Source: Anaerolineales bacterium
GTDB taxonomy: Bacteria; Chloroflexota; Anaerolineae; Anaerolineales; Villigracilaceae
NCBI GenBank assembly: GCA_020634885.1
Contig: JACKAW010000004.1
Location: 186,001 to 250,000 of the forward strand
DNA length: 64,000 nt
Reading direction: 5' to 3'
The notes under the pieces are model-generated. The model saw only the letters and a list, made by a program, of their open reading frames with translations, was not told the origin of the DNA and did no database searches. Shown one piece after another: positions 1 to 8,173 of the stretch; position 1 is the stretch's first letter, and the number at the start of each line of letters is the position of its first letter. The position numbers and the translations under genes are program-made.

Positions 1-1
1 C

Positions 2-340
2 GACGAAGAGGATATTTTACCGGGGCAGGTTTGGGAAAGCAGTGTGATCCATGGCGTACGAAATTCCCACGCAGTCATCATCTTCCTTTCCACAGAAGCA
101 CTCGTCTCGGAGGGATTTTTCCACAAAGAAATTCGTCTTGCGCTTGATACCGCGGCGGAAAAGCCGGAAGGTACTATTTTTATTATTCCCATTCGCCTTG
201 ATGATTGTCAGGTTCCAGATATGTTGAACAAATATCAATACGTGGATTATTTTGGCAGTATAGAGCAAAAAGAGAAAGTGTATTCCAACTTGATTCTTTC
301 GTTGAAACTACGCGCCGCACACCTTGGAATTAAGGTGTAA
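2..340 (+). CDS. TIR-domain protein, C-terminal part (5' end outside window)
   Basis: The frame is open from the first bases and ends in TAA, leaving 112 visible residues. They look like the second half of a bacterial TIR domain (TIR_2-like): a hydrophobic strand with AVIIFLSTEAL, an FHKEIRLALD helix, an IIPIRLDDC strand and a terminal helix. TIR domains either scaffold signalling or hydrolyse NAD+. The catalytic Glu region may be the EIRLAL helix, but the N-terminal half is missing so activity cannot be judged. No transmembrane segment is visible. A GTG at 44 is internal to the domain and is not a likely start. Whether an NB-ARC, WD40 or other effector domain lies upstream cannot be told. 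The TIR call is fairly safe; the role is open. Confidence 0.75.
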   Translation, partial: DEEDILPGQVWESSVIHGVRNSHAVIIFLSTEALVSEGFFHKEIRLALDTAAEKPEGTIFIIPIRLDDCQVPDMLNKYQYVDYFGSIEQKEKVYSNLILSLKLRAAHLGIKV

Positions 341-395
341 ATTTAAAAATCAGCTCCGTTCACTGGTTGAAACTACGAGAAAGGTTATTTCAATA

Positions 396-1088
396 ATGAG
401 TAAGAATAAAATTGTTTTATTGGTTGTGCTAACGGCTCTTTTTTTGGTTTCCTGCGGTGAAAATGAAACTGCCACTCCTGAAGTTTCTGGAACAGGCGCG
501 GTTGAAACATTAGTGGCATCTTTCTTTGGCACACAGACAGCCATGTACACCCCACCACCCACGAACACAAATACCCCGCTCCCAACGGATACTTTTTTAC
601 CCACCCCAACCGTACTCCTGAATACTCCATTGCCACCCGCAACCTGGACCCCTGTAATCATTTACGCCAGCGCCACAGCCAATATTGCATTAATACCTTC
701 TGTAACGGGAACTCCTCCCACCGCCACATCCGATACTGGCGTACTGGGATTTGGCTGTAACAACCTTGCCATTGTACGCGATGTTAATTACCCAAGCGGA
801 ACGACAGTCAAAGCAGGTGACGTTATCACCAAAACATGGAAGGTTCAAAACACCGGCTCCTGTGATTGGCAGTACAACTATGGTTTGGTGATCGTCAGTG
901 ACGATTTCTTCCGTTCAACATGGAGCCGGACGGGTAAAGTGGTGGCGCCGGGAAGCTGGTCTGAACTTTCTGTAATTCTCGAAATACCCAACCATGATGG
1001 AACCTTTACGGGTTCCTGGCGGCTTGCCGATGCTGGCGGGAACCCCTTTGGAGCAACATTGACCGTTTCTCTTGTTTCTGTAGAATAA
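396..1088 (+). CDS. Lipoprotein with NBR1-type Ig-like domain
   Basis: The 230-residue protein starts at ATG 396, where a hydrophobic stretch ends in the lipobox VSCG at about residue 20. The ATG at 324 would put charged residues before the signal peptide and is less likely. Residues 25-115 are a Thr/Pro-rich linker (PPPTNTNTPLPTDT type). Residues ~120-230 match the Ig-like domain first seen next to BRCA1 (NBR1): the motifs VKAGDVITKTWKVQNTGSCDW and GTFTGSWRLADAGGNPFG type are visible. Such lipoproteins are common in Anaerolineae and are presumed surface-exposed binding proteins. It lies 55 bp after the TIR gene and ends at a shared terminator facing pyrG. The ligand is unknown. Confidence 0.8.
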   Translation: MSKNKIVLLVVLTALFLVSCGENETATPEVSGTGAVETLVASFFGTQTAMYTPPPTNTNTPLPTDTFLPTPTVLLNTPLPPATWTPVIIYASATANIALIPSVTGTPPTATSDTGVLGFGCNNLAIVRDVNYPSGTTVKAGDVITKTWKVQNTGSCDWQYNYGLVIVSDDFFRSTWSRTGKVVAPGSWSELSVILEIPNHDGTFTGSWRLADAGGNPFGATLTVSLVSVE

Positions 1089-1101
1089 TTTTCCTTTCAG
1101 C

Positions 1102-1137
1102 AAAAAAACGCCCTCCAAACCGGAGGGCGTTTTTTTA
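1102..1137. terminator. Bidirectional intrinsic terminator
   Basis: A GC-rich hairpin (ACGCCCTCC, loop AAAC, matching right arm) is flanked by A7 on the left and T7 on the right. It sits between the converging lipoprotein and pyrG genes and can end both transcripts. Confidence 0.9.
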
Positions 1138-1142
1138 TAAAA

Positions 1143-2759
1143 CTACTTCTTTTTTACCTTTTTTTCTTTTGCGGCTTTTAACAACCCCACAAAAAGCGGA
1201 TGTGGATTCATAGGGCGCGAAAGAAACTCAGGATGGAATTGACTCGCTACCATGTAAGGATGATCTTTTAATTCGACAATTTCCACCAAACGCCCATCTG
1301 GCGAAAGACCTGAGAACACCATACCATGTTTCTCAAATTGCTCACGGTAGGCATTGTTAAACTCCCAGCGATGACGGTGCCGCTCGTCCACTTGCTCAAC
1401 GCTATAAGCGTTGGCAGCCTTCGTCCCCGGTTGGAGCAGGCACGGGTACAGTCCGAGGCGCATGGTTCCACCCATATCGGTGATGGAACGCTGGTCAATC
1501 ATCAAGTCAATGACCGGGTGCGGGGAACTGCGGTCAAATTCTGAAGAATTGGCATCTTCGAGTTCGAGAACATCGCGGGCGAATTCAATACACATCACCT
1601 GCATCCCAAGGCACAAACCAAGGTAGGGAATTTTATTTTCACGGGCAAACCGCGCTGAAAGGATCTTACCTTCCACGCCGCGTGAACCAAACCCGCCAGG
1701 TACAAGAACTGCATCCGCCTTTTTTACAATGTCCCAGCCTTTGTCTTTCTCAAGGTCTGCTGAATGTACCCAACTGATCTCCACTTCAACACCGTTGGCA
1801 ATCGCGGCATGTTTCAATGCCTCACGAACAGACATGTACGCATCCTGCAATTCCACATATTTGCCGACCAATGCCACGTTTACAGTGGGTTTATCTTTTT
1901 TGACATCGCTCACCAGTTTTTTCCACGGGGTCATATTGGGTTTGCTGGTTGCTTTCAGGTCGAGCTTTTTGAGGATCAATTCACCAACACCAAGTTCCTC
2001 CAGCAGCAGTGGAACCTCGTAAAGAACACTGGCGGTTTTCATGGGAATGACGGCTTCTTTTTCCACATCACAGAAGAGGGCGATCTTGTCGCACAACCCT
2101 CGGTCAACATCTTCATCGGCGCGGGCAATAATGACATTGGGTGAAATACCTATCGAGCGCAGCGCCGCCACCGAGTGCTGCGTTGGCTTGGTTTTGATCT
2201 CACCGGTTGCGCCAATGGTGGGCAGCCATGTTACATGGACAAAGAGGCAGTTCTCACGTCCCACCTCATTCCTCAACTGGCGCAACGCCTCAAGAAATGG
2301 TTGCGACTCAATATCGCCAACCGTGCCGCCGACTTCAAGGATCATGATCTCAGCCTGGGTCTCTTTGGCTGCCAGTGCAATACGATGTTTGATCTCATTG
2401 GTGATGTGTGGAATAACCTGAATCGTCCCGCCCAGAAAATCACCTCGGCGTTCCTTTGCAATGGTCTCAGCGTAGACCTGCCCTGTAGTGAAATTGCTGA
2501 CCCGGCTCAGGCGAATATCAATAAACCGTTCGTAGTGCCCAAGATCAAGGTCGGTTTCTGCGCCGTCATCAAGAACATACACTTCACCGTGTTGATAAGG
2601 CGACATCGTCCCCGGGTCTACATTAATGTACGGGTCCAGTTTTTGAACAGCTACTTTGAATCCCCGTTCCTTTAAAAGCAGACCGGTTGCAGCAGCGGTG
2701 ACACCCTTGCCTACAGATGAAACCACACCGCCCGTAAAAAATAAGTATTTTGTTGCCAT
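1143..2759 (-). CDS. pyrG: CTP synthase
   Basis: CTP synthase converts UTP to CTP using ATP and glutamine-derived ammonia, in the cytoplasm. The 538-residue length is typical. The N-terminal synthase domain (residues 1-270) begins with the FFTGGVVSSVGKG P-loop-like motif and contains the EVGGTVGDIE segment. The C-terminal class I glutamine amidotransferase domain has nucleophile Cys383 in LGLCLGMQ and the His509/Glu511 pair in FHPEF. The C-terminus carries a short Lys-rich tail. It starts at ATG 2759 and follows the Roadblock gene on the same strand after a 137-bp gap with a hairpin, so it probably has its own promoter. Confidence 0.98.
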   Translation of the reverse strand: MATKYLFFTGGVVSSVGKGVTAAATGLLLKERGFKVAVQKLDPYINVDPGTMSPYQHGEVYVLDDGAETDLDLGHYERFIDIRLSRVSNFTTGQVYAETIAKERRGDFLGGTIQVIPHITNEIKHRIALAAKETQAEIMILEVGGTVGDIESQPFLEALRQLRNEVGRENCLFVHVTWLPTIGATGEIKTKPTQHSVAALRSIGISPNVIIARADEDVDRGLCDKIALFCDVEKEAVIPMKTASVLYEVPLLLEELGVGELILKKLDLKATSKPNMTPWKKLVSDVKKDKPTVNVALVGKYVELQDAYMSVREALKHAAIANGVEVEISWVHSADLEKDKGWDIVKKADAVLVPGGFGSRGVEGKILSARFARENKIPYLGLCLGMQVMCIEFARDVLELEDANSSEFDRSSPHPVIDLMIDQRSITDMGGTMRLGLYPCLLQPGTKAANAYSVEQVDERHRHRWEFNNAYREQFEKHGMVFSGLSPDGRLVEIVELKDHPYMVASQFHPEFLSRPMNPHPLFVGLLKAAKEKKVKKK

Positions 2760-2827
2760 CCTTGCTTCTCCTTAATTCACCCCGCTCCCTTTCGGTATGG
2801 GGCAGGGGTGAGGGTAATATACAAAGA

Positions 2828-2858
2828 GAATGGGGAGGGCGTGATGCCCTCCCCATTC
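2828..2858 (-). terminator. Hairpin between Roadblock gene and pyrG
   Basis: A perfect 13-bp stem (GAATGGGGAGGGC and its complement) with a 5-nt loop. On the minus strand it is followed by a U-containing TCTTTG, so it is a plausible weak terminator after the Roadblock gene. It could also be a processing hairpin in the pyrG leader. Confidence 0.55.
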
Positions 2859-2896
2859 GGGGTTGCGTTATTTTAGAGGAAAGAAATGTTTCCGTT

Positions 2897-3271
2897 TCAT
2901 CCGACCAGTTTTGCCAGGTCTTCAGCGGCGCGTCTCATTTCGAGGAAGATCATACCGAGCTTGCCTTCCTGACGAGACATGGCAGTCAACACGGCTTCAT
3001 CGCCAATGGCGGTGAGAATGATCGAACCTTTATCCCCTTTGATATAAACCTGCTCCAACCCGCCGCGTCCCAGTTCACCTGAAATGCGTTCGCCAAGGCT
3101 CAACATTGCCGCAGACATCGCCGAGACACGGTCTTCTTCCACGCCCTGCTGAAGAGCAGAGGCCATAATAAGCCCGTCCACCGACACAACAGCCGAGGCT
3201 TCGATGTCAGGTGCGGCGGCTTGCATATTGCGAAGTCGTTCCACAAGTTGTTCAGCGCGGGATGTTGCCAT
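2897..3271 (-). CDS. Roadblock/LC7-domain protein
   Basis: This 124-residue single-domain protein has the Roadblock/LC7 (MglB-like) pattern: an amphipathic N-terminal helix, the SAVVSVDGLIMAS strand pair, a long helix (MSAAMLSLGERISGEL), then GGLEQVYIKGDKGSIILTAIG and a final helix. Bacterial Roadblock proteins often dimerise and act as GAPs or scaffolds for small Ras-like GTPases of the MglA type. No MglA partner is encoded nearby, so the partner is unknown. The ATG at 3271 has AGGAG seven bases upstream; a TTG two codons earlier overlaps the spacer and is not used. It appears monocistronic. Confidence 0.85.
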   Translation of the reverse strand: MATSRAEQLVERLRNMQAAAPDIEASAVVSVDGLIMASALQQGVEEDRVSAMSAAMLSLGERISGELGRGGLEQVYIKGDKGSIILTAIGDEAVLTAMSRQEGKLGMIFLEMRRAAEDLAKLVG

Positions 3272-3413
3272 AAACAAGTCTCCTAAAAGTATTTTAGACG
3301 GCTAGAGTTTACCAGAAAAAACACTAATCGAGAATTGCCCCCGCATTTCATTCTTTTTCAAATACACCTGTAATGCTCCCTGTTTCAATAAAATTTGACC
3401 CCGCCTTTCCTTC

Positions 3414-4040
3414 ATGTTAAACTTACCGATTGCCATGTTCAGCTTATTTCTATTCTTCTCTGCTTTTTTTCAAAATTCCCCGCTCGCCATTACCAGCCCT
3501 CAACCTGGCGAGATCATAAGAGGAATGATTGAGATTCAAGGCTCAATGGATATCCCAAACTTTGAATCTGGCGAATTGGCATTCACTTTTGACGCAGGCG
3601 CCTCAGACCCCGCCGCCAACTGGTTCCTCATCCAAACCTTTCCTCAGCCGATACTAAACTCTTCACTTGCTGCCTGGGATACCACCACCCTCACAGATGG
3701 CGATTACACCCTTCGACTGAGAGTTACCTTGCAGGACGACTCTATTCAGGAAGTATTTGTTACCGGATTGAAGGTGCGCAATGATATTGCCATCCCTACA
3801 GATACAGCCGCCCCGACCCTGGCAGATTTCAACTTCCAATTTTCGGGAGGAACACCCGATATCCGCCTTCAACCGACGGCAACGCTTGTTTCTGTTCGCC
3901 CCACTTCTACACCTCTTCCACCCAACCCGGCTACAGTGAATACTACGTCCATTGTAAAGATCTTCTGGCAAAGCGCGCTTGTTGCTGTTGTCGTTTTTGC
4001 TTTTTTTGCCCTTGTTTTGCGTTTACGCAAAAATAACTGA
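3414..4040 (+). CDS. Secreted, C-terminally anchored protein with Ig-like fold
   Basis: The 208-residue product has a signal peptide (residues 1-25), then a beta-rich region beginning ITSPQPGEIIRGMIEIQGS, which resembles Ig-like/cadherin-type repeats in Chloroflexota surface proteins. A Pro/Thr linker (RPTSTPLPPNPATVN) is followed by one transmembrane helix (about residues 180-202) and a basic RLRKNN end. The topology is therefore outside-in with a cytoplasmic stub. There is no catalytic motif. It precedes pth by 15 bp and may be cotranscribed with it. No Shine-Dalgarno is visible; TAAAAT at 3390-3395 could be its -10. Function unknown. Confidence 0.65.
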   Translation: MLNLPIAMFSLFLFFSAFFQNSPLAITSPQPGEIIRGMIEIQGSMDIPNFESGELAFTFDAGASDPAANWFLIQTFPQPILNSSLAAWDTTTLTDGDYTLRLRVTLQDDSIQEVFVTGLKVRNDIAIPTDTAAPTLADFNFQFSGGTPDIRLQPTATLVSVRPTSTPLPPNPATVNTTSIVKIFWQSALVAVVVFAFFALVLRLRKNN

Positions 4041-4055
4041 TATACGGAATTCCCC

Positions 4056-4634
4056 ATGTCTCAAGAAATTTACCTCATTGTTGGTCTCGGCAACCCGGGA
4101 CGCGAGTACAAAGAAACCCGCCACAACGTCGGCTTTATGTTTATTGACCATCTGGCAGAGAAAATCGGTGCACGCGGGATGAAGGTGCAATCGAAAGCCA
4201 TCGTTACCTCGGGGTTGCACGAAGAGCGCAAACTGATTCTTGCCAAACCTCAAACCTTCATGAATCTTTCGGGGCAATCGGTACAGGGACTTTTGCATTT
4301 TTACAAAATCCCGTACACACACTTGCTGGTTGCTCATGACGATCTGGATATTCCCTACGGCGCAATTCGCATTCGTCCCACAGGCGGACCGGGCGGTCAG
4401 CGCGGCATGGCGAACACCATCGAACTGCTTGGCACAAAGGATTTTCCGCGTTTGCGGCTCGGCATTGGACGTCCCCCCGGGCGTATGGACGCCAAAGATT
4501 ACGTCCTTCAGGATTTTTCAAAAGAAGAACAAAAATTTATGCCCGAATTTCTCACCCGTGCTTCAGATGCCGCGCTTGAATTTGTGATGCAAGGTTTAAA
4601 TTCCGCCATGAATAAATACAACGGTTCCTCGTAG
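4056..4634 (+). CDS. pth: Peptidyl-tRNA hydrolase
   Basis: Pth cleaves the ester bond of peptidyl-tRNAs released by ribosomes and so recycles tRNA. The 192-residue protein has all the family marks: GLGNPG near residue 10, catalytic His23 in RHNVGF, KPQTFMNLSG near residue 65, the HDDLD motif at 94-98 and the GGxGGQRG loop near 110. It is followed after 81 bp by mfd on the same strand; the pth-mfd order is conserved in many bacteria. No strong ribosome-binding site precedes ATG 4056. Confidence 0.97.
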   Translation: MSQEIYLIVGLGNPGREYKETRHNVGFMFIDHLAEKIGARGMKVQSKAIVTSGLHEERKLILAKPQTFMNLSGQSVQGLLHFYKIPYTHLLVAHDDLDIPYGAIRIRPTGGPGGQRGMANTIELLGTKDFPRLRLGIGRPPGRMDAKDYVLQDFSKEEQKFMPEFLTRASDAALEFVMQGLNSAMNKYNGSS

Positions 4635-4655
4635 GGACAGGGCTTGCCCCTGTCC
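4635..4655. repeat. Short palindrome after pth
   Basis: GGACAGGG and CCCTGTCC flank a central GCTTGC-type loop directly after the pth stop codon. There is no T-tract, so it is more like a small dispersed palindrome or mRNA-end hairpin than an intrinsic terminator. Confidence 0.5.
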
Positions 4656-4715
4656 AGCTTGCCCATTGGGCATTGAAATGAACCAAGACAACCGTGAAGA
4701 CCACCTCCACAAAAT

Positions 4716-7700
4716 ATGCAATCACTATTAAATCATCTTCGAAATCTACCGCCATACAAGCAACTTTTGACCAGCCTTGCTGAACGAAAACCAATCAGCG
4801 GACTGGGGTTGCCGCGTTCTGCGCGTTTGCCCCTGCTTGCCGCCCTTCATGCCGATGTGAACCAGCCTGTTTTGTTGATCACAGACCGCGCCGACCACGC
4901 CCTGGCAATGTTCGACGAATTGGGATTCTGGCTTAAATCGCCGCGCTATCTGTTTGCGGAACCGAACCCGCTGTTTTATGAAGAAGCCGCCTGGGGAGTT
5001 ACCACCCGCCGTGAGCGGTTGCAAACACTTACGGCGCTTTCCGCATACCATTTACCATTTACCAAAAAACCCGAAACCCCACCAATTATTGTTGCCTCTG
5101 TGCGTTCGCTAATGACGCGCACCCTGCCACGGCGGGATTTTCTCAAAGCGTGTAAAAAACTCACAGTCAACCAGACCAGCCAACCCGATAGTCTGATGCG
5201 CGAGTGGGCGAGGATCGGTTACCAGCGTGTGAACACCGTTCTGGAGCCGGGTCAATTTTCCGGGCGGGGCGGCATCCTCGATGTGTGGGCGCCGACCGAA
5301 TTGAATCCGGTGCGGTTGGATTTTTTTGGCGACGAGATCGAAACCATCCGCAGTTTTGACCCCGCCACGCAGCGCACACTTGAAACGCGCGAGACGGTTT
5401 TGATCACTCCTTCACGTGAATATTTGGCAGATACAACCGAAACAGAAACTGCGCTTTCTGAGTTTCATATTCCGTTGCTGCATCAACAGCCCGCCTCTTT
5501 GTTGGATTATCTGCCGCAGAAGACCTTGATTTTGATGGATGACATCAGTCTGATCGATGTGATGGCAAACGAAGTGGAAGAACAAGCTGTAAAGTTTCGC
5601 GGCGAGAGTATCAAAGAGGGAACTCTTTCTGAAAGTTTTCCAGTGCCATATGTGCCGTGGTCTGAACTGAATGATGAGATTGGCGAGTTCGCTCACCTGG
5701 AGTTGGGTCATTCTACGCAGGCAGATGATTTGGACGCGCTCGTTAATTACCTTGGACACGATGAACGCTTTGGCGGGCGGCTCAAACCGTTCATTGATTA
5801 CCTTGCGCCCATTGTGGATGGCGGCGAGCAGGTTCTTATTGTTTCGCGTCAGGCACAACGTTTGCGTGAACTGTGGTTCGAACACTACCCGGATTCTGAA
5901 CATATAAATCTTGAGTTTATAGAAGCCTCTCTGTCTGAAGGGTTTACTCTAAAAGACAAGTCTTTACTTTCTATCCATCTCATCACCGACTCCGAGGTCT
6001 TTGGTTGGGAGCGTCCGCAGCCACGCACGCGCCAAAAACAAACTGCGGATACGCCCGAGTCTTTGTACGCCGATCTGCAGGCGGGTGATTACGTTGTGCA
6101 TGTAGATCATGGAATCGGTCGCTTTGGCGGGCTTATTCAACGCCAATTGGACGGACATGAACGCGAGTTTCTGTCCGTTGAATATGAACGCGGCGGGATT
6201 CTTTACGTTCCTGTACATCAGGCAGACCGGCTCACGCGCTACGTTGGCGCGGATGGCGGCAAGCCTTCGCTTGATGTGTTGGGCGGGCAGGTGTGGACAG
6301 AGACAAAAGAAAAGGTAAAAGAGGCGGTTCAGAAAGTTGCCGAAGATTTGCTCGATCTGTATGCGCGCAGGCAGGTTGTGGAAGGATATGCTTTTTCAGA
6401 AGATACGCAATGGCAGAAGGAGCTCGAAGATAGCTTTCCCTACGTAGAAACCGAAGACCAGAAACGCGCCATTGTGGATATTAAACGCGACATGGAACGC
6501 GCACGCCCAATGGATCGACTTTTGTGCGGCGATGTGGGCTATGGCAAAACGGAAGTTGCCCTGCGCGCCGCCTTCAAGGCTGTGATGAGCGGCAGGCAGG
6601 TTGCGGTTCTAGTGCCGACCACGGTGCTGGCTCAGCAACATTTTGAAACCTTTTCCCAACGTCTGGCTGCTTTCCCCGTCAAAGTAGAAATGCTTTCGCG
6701 TTTTCGAACGCCCCGCGAACAGACTGAGATTCTGCATCAACTTTCAGTAGGTGATGTAGATATCATCATCGGTACGCACCGCCTCATCTCATCGGATGTC
6801 GTTTTCAAAGATTTGGGTTTGGTGGTCATTGATGAAGAACAGCGCTTCGGTGTGACGCACAAGGAACACCTCAAAAAACTACGCACAGAGGTGGATGTGC
6901 TCACGCTTACCGCTACGCCGATTCCGCGCACGCTTTATATGGCTCTGACGGGCGTCCGCGATATTTCCAACCTCAACACCCCGCCAGAAGAGCGCCTGCC
7001 CATCATCACCCATGTGGGTCCATACTCTCCGCGCCTTGTGCGCCAGGCGATCTTGCGTGAGTTGGAACGCGGCGGGCAGATATTTTTCGTCCACAACCGC
7101 GTGCAGACAATTGATGCAATGAAAGCACACCTTGAAAAACTCGTCCCTGAAGCGCGGGTGGATATTGGTCACGGGCAGATGCACGAAACACAGCTTTCGG
7201 CAGTGATGCGCCGTTTTAGCAATGCCGAGATCGATATTTTGCTTTCAACCACCATTATCGAATCAGGTTTGGATATCCCCAACGCCAACACGTTGATTGT
7301 AGATCGTGCCGATACCTTTGGTCTTGCGCAACTCTATCAATTGCGCGGGCGGGTGGGGCGCGGCGCCATGCGGGCGTATGCGTACTTCTTCCGCCACAAC
7401 AAACTATCGCCGACCATCGACGGTCAGCAGCGGCTTGAAGTGATCGCCGAGAATACTCAGCTTGGGGCGGGATACTCCATTGCCATGCGCGATCTGGAAA
7501 TTCGCGGTGCAGGCGAATTGCTGGGTACGCGTCAGCATGGGTTTATTCAGTCAGTTGGTTTTCACCTTTACACAAGAATGCTGGCAGATGCGGTAAGACG
7601 TTTACGGAGAATTGCCACTGAAGTATATAAAGTTGAAGACAGTAAACTCGACAGCGCTTTCTCAACCTTTAATTTACCGCTTTCCATCCCCGTCAACGTA

Positions 7701-8108
7701 GACCTGCCCCTTGCAGTTGGAATTCCCGCCCATTACATTTCAGATCAAGACCTGCGGCTGCGCTTGTATCGCCGCATTGCAGACCTGCGTGATGAAACCG
7801 AATTGGACGCGCTCGGCTCAGAATTCCGCGACCGTTTTGGTCAACTGCCTGAGATGGTTCAAAACCTGTTCTATCAAATGCGCGTGAAACTTCGTGCCGA
7901 AAAACTTGGGCTGGCTTCGGTGGGTTGGGAATCGGGGCAGATTCTGCTCAAGTACCCGCAACCCGCCGACGGGTCCGAAGCGAAGCGGATGCCTGATTTA
8001 CCGAATGGCGTGAGAGGCGGCAAAGGTCAATACTGGGTGACTCTCACAAAGGAAGAAATCTGGACGGCAAAACTTTTGGATATCCTCTCGCAAATCGCCT
8101 CCCTCTAA
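4716..8108 (+). CDS. mfd: Transcription-repair coupling factor Mfd
   Basis: Mfd removes RNA polymerase stalled at DNA damage and recruits UvrA. The 1130 residues match the family. The UvrB-like N-terminal module contains YQRVNTVLEPGQFSGRGGILD (about residue 168). The RNA-polymerase-interacting domain begins near residue 455 (AGDYVVHVDHGIGRFGG). The RecG-like translocase has Walker A GDVGYGKTE near 605 and a DEEQRFG box near 706, followed by TATPIPRTL and the TRG region RDLEIRGAGELLG. A TRCF C-terminal domain ends the protein. It lies downstream of pth. Together with the uvrB at 10.4 kb the window encodes part of nucleotide excision repair; uvrA and uvrC are not here. Confidence 0.98.
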   Translation: MQSLLNHLRNLPPYKQLLTSLAERKPISGLGLPRSARLPLLAALHADVNQPVLLITDRADHALAMFDELGFWLKSPRYLFAEPNPLFYEEAAWGVTTRRERLQTLTALSAYHLPFTKKPETPPIIVASVRSLMTRTLPRRDFLKACKKLTVNQTSQPDSLMREWARIGYQRVNTVLEPGQFSGRGGILDVWAPTELNPVRLDFFGDEIETIRSFDPATQRTLETRETVLITPSREYLADTTETETALSEFHIPLLHQQPASLLDYLPQKTLILMDDISLIDVMANEVEEQAVKFRGESIKEGTLSESFPVPYVPWSELNDEIGEFAHLELGHSTQADDLDALVNYLGHDERFGGRLKPFIDYLAPIVDGGEQVLIVSRQAQRLRELWFEHYPDSEHINLEFIEASLSEGFTLKDKSLLSIHLITDSEVFGWERPQPRTRQKQTADTPESLYADLQAGDYVVHVDHGIGRFGGLIQRQLDGHEREFLSVEYERGGILYVPVHQADRLTRYVGADGGKPSLDVLGGQVWTETKEKVKEAVQKVAEDLLDLYARRQVVEGYAFSEDTQWQKELEDSFPYVETEDQKRAIVDIKRDMERARPMDRLLCGDVGYGKTEVALRAAFKAVMSGRQVAVLVPTTVLAQQHFETFSQRLAAFPVKVEMLSRFRTPREQTEILHQLSVGDVDIIIGTHRLISSDVVFKDLGLVVIDEEQRFGVTHKEHLKKLRTEVDVLTLTATPIPRTLYMALTGVRDISNLNTPPEERLPIITHVGPYSPRLVRQAILRELERGGQIFFVHNRVQTIDAMKAHLEKLVPEARVDIGHGQMHETQLSAVMRRFSNAEIDILLSTTIIESGLDIPNANTLIVDRADTFGLAQLYQLRGRVGRGAMRAYAYFFRHNKLSPTIDGQQRLEVIAENTQLGAGYSIAMRDLEIRGAGELLGTRQHGFIQSVGFHLYTRMLADAVRRLRRIATEVYKVEDSKLDSAFSTFNLPLSIPVNVDLPLAVGIPAHYISDQDLRLRLYRRIADLRDETELDALGSEFRDRFGQLPEMVQNLFYQMRVKLRAEKLGLASVGWESGQILLKYPQPADGSEAKRMPDLPNGVRGGKGQYWVTLTKEEIWTAKLLDILSQIASL

Positions 8109-8139
8109 CATTTATGCTTGATCCGGTTTTCTGACAAAG

Positions 8140-8172
8140 AATCGCCCCGTGAGTTTTTCGCGGGGCGATTGT
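8140..8172. terminator. Hairpin between mfd and the convergent membrane-protein gene
   Basis: The stem AATCGCCCCG pairs with CGGGGCGATT around an 11-nt loop. Its T-tracts are short on both sides, so it is a moderate bidirectional terminator candidate for the two converging genes. Confidence 0.65.
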
Positions 8173-8173
8173 A

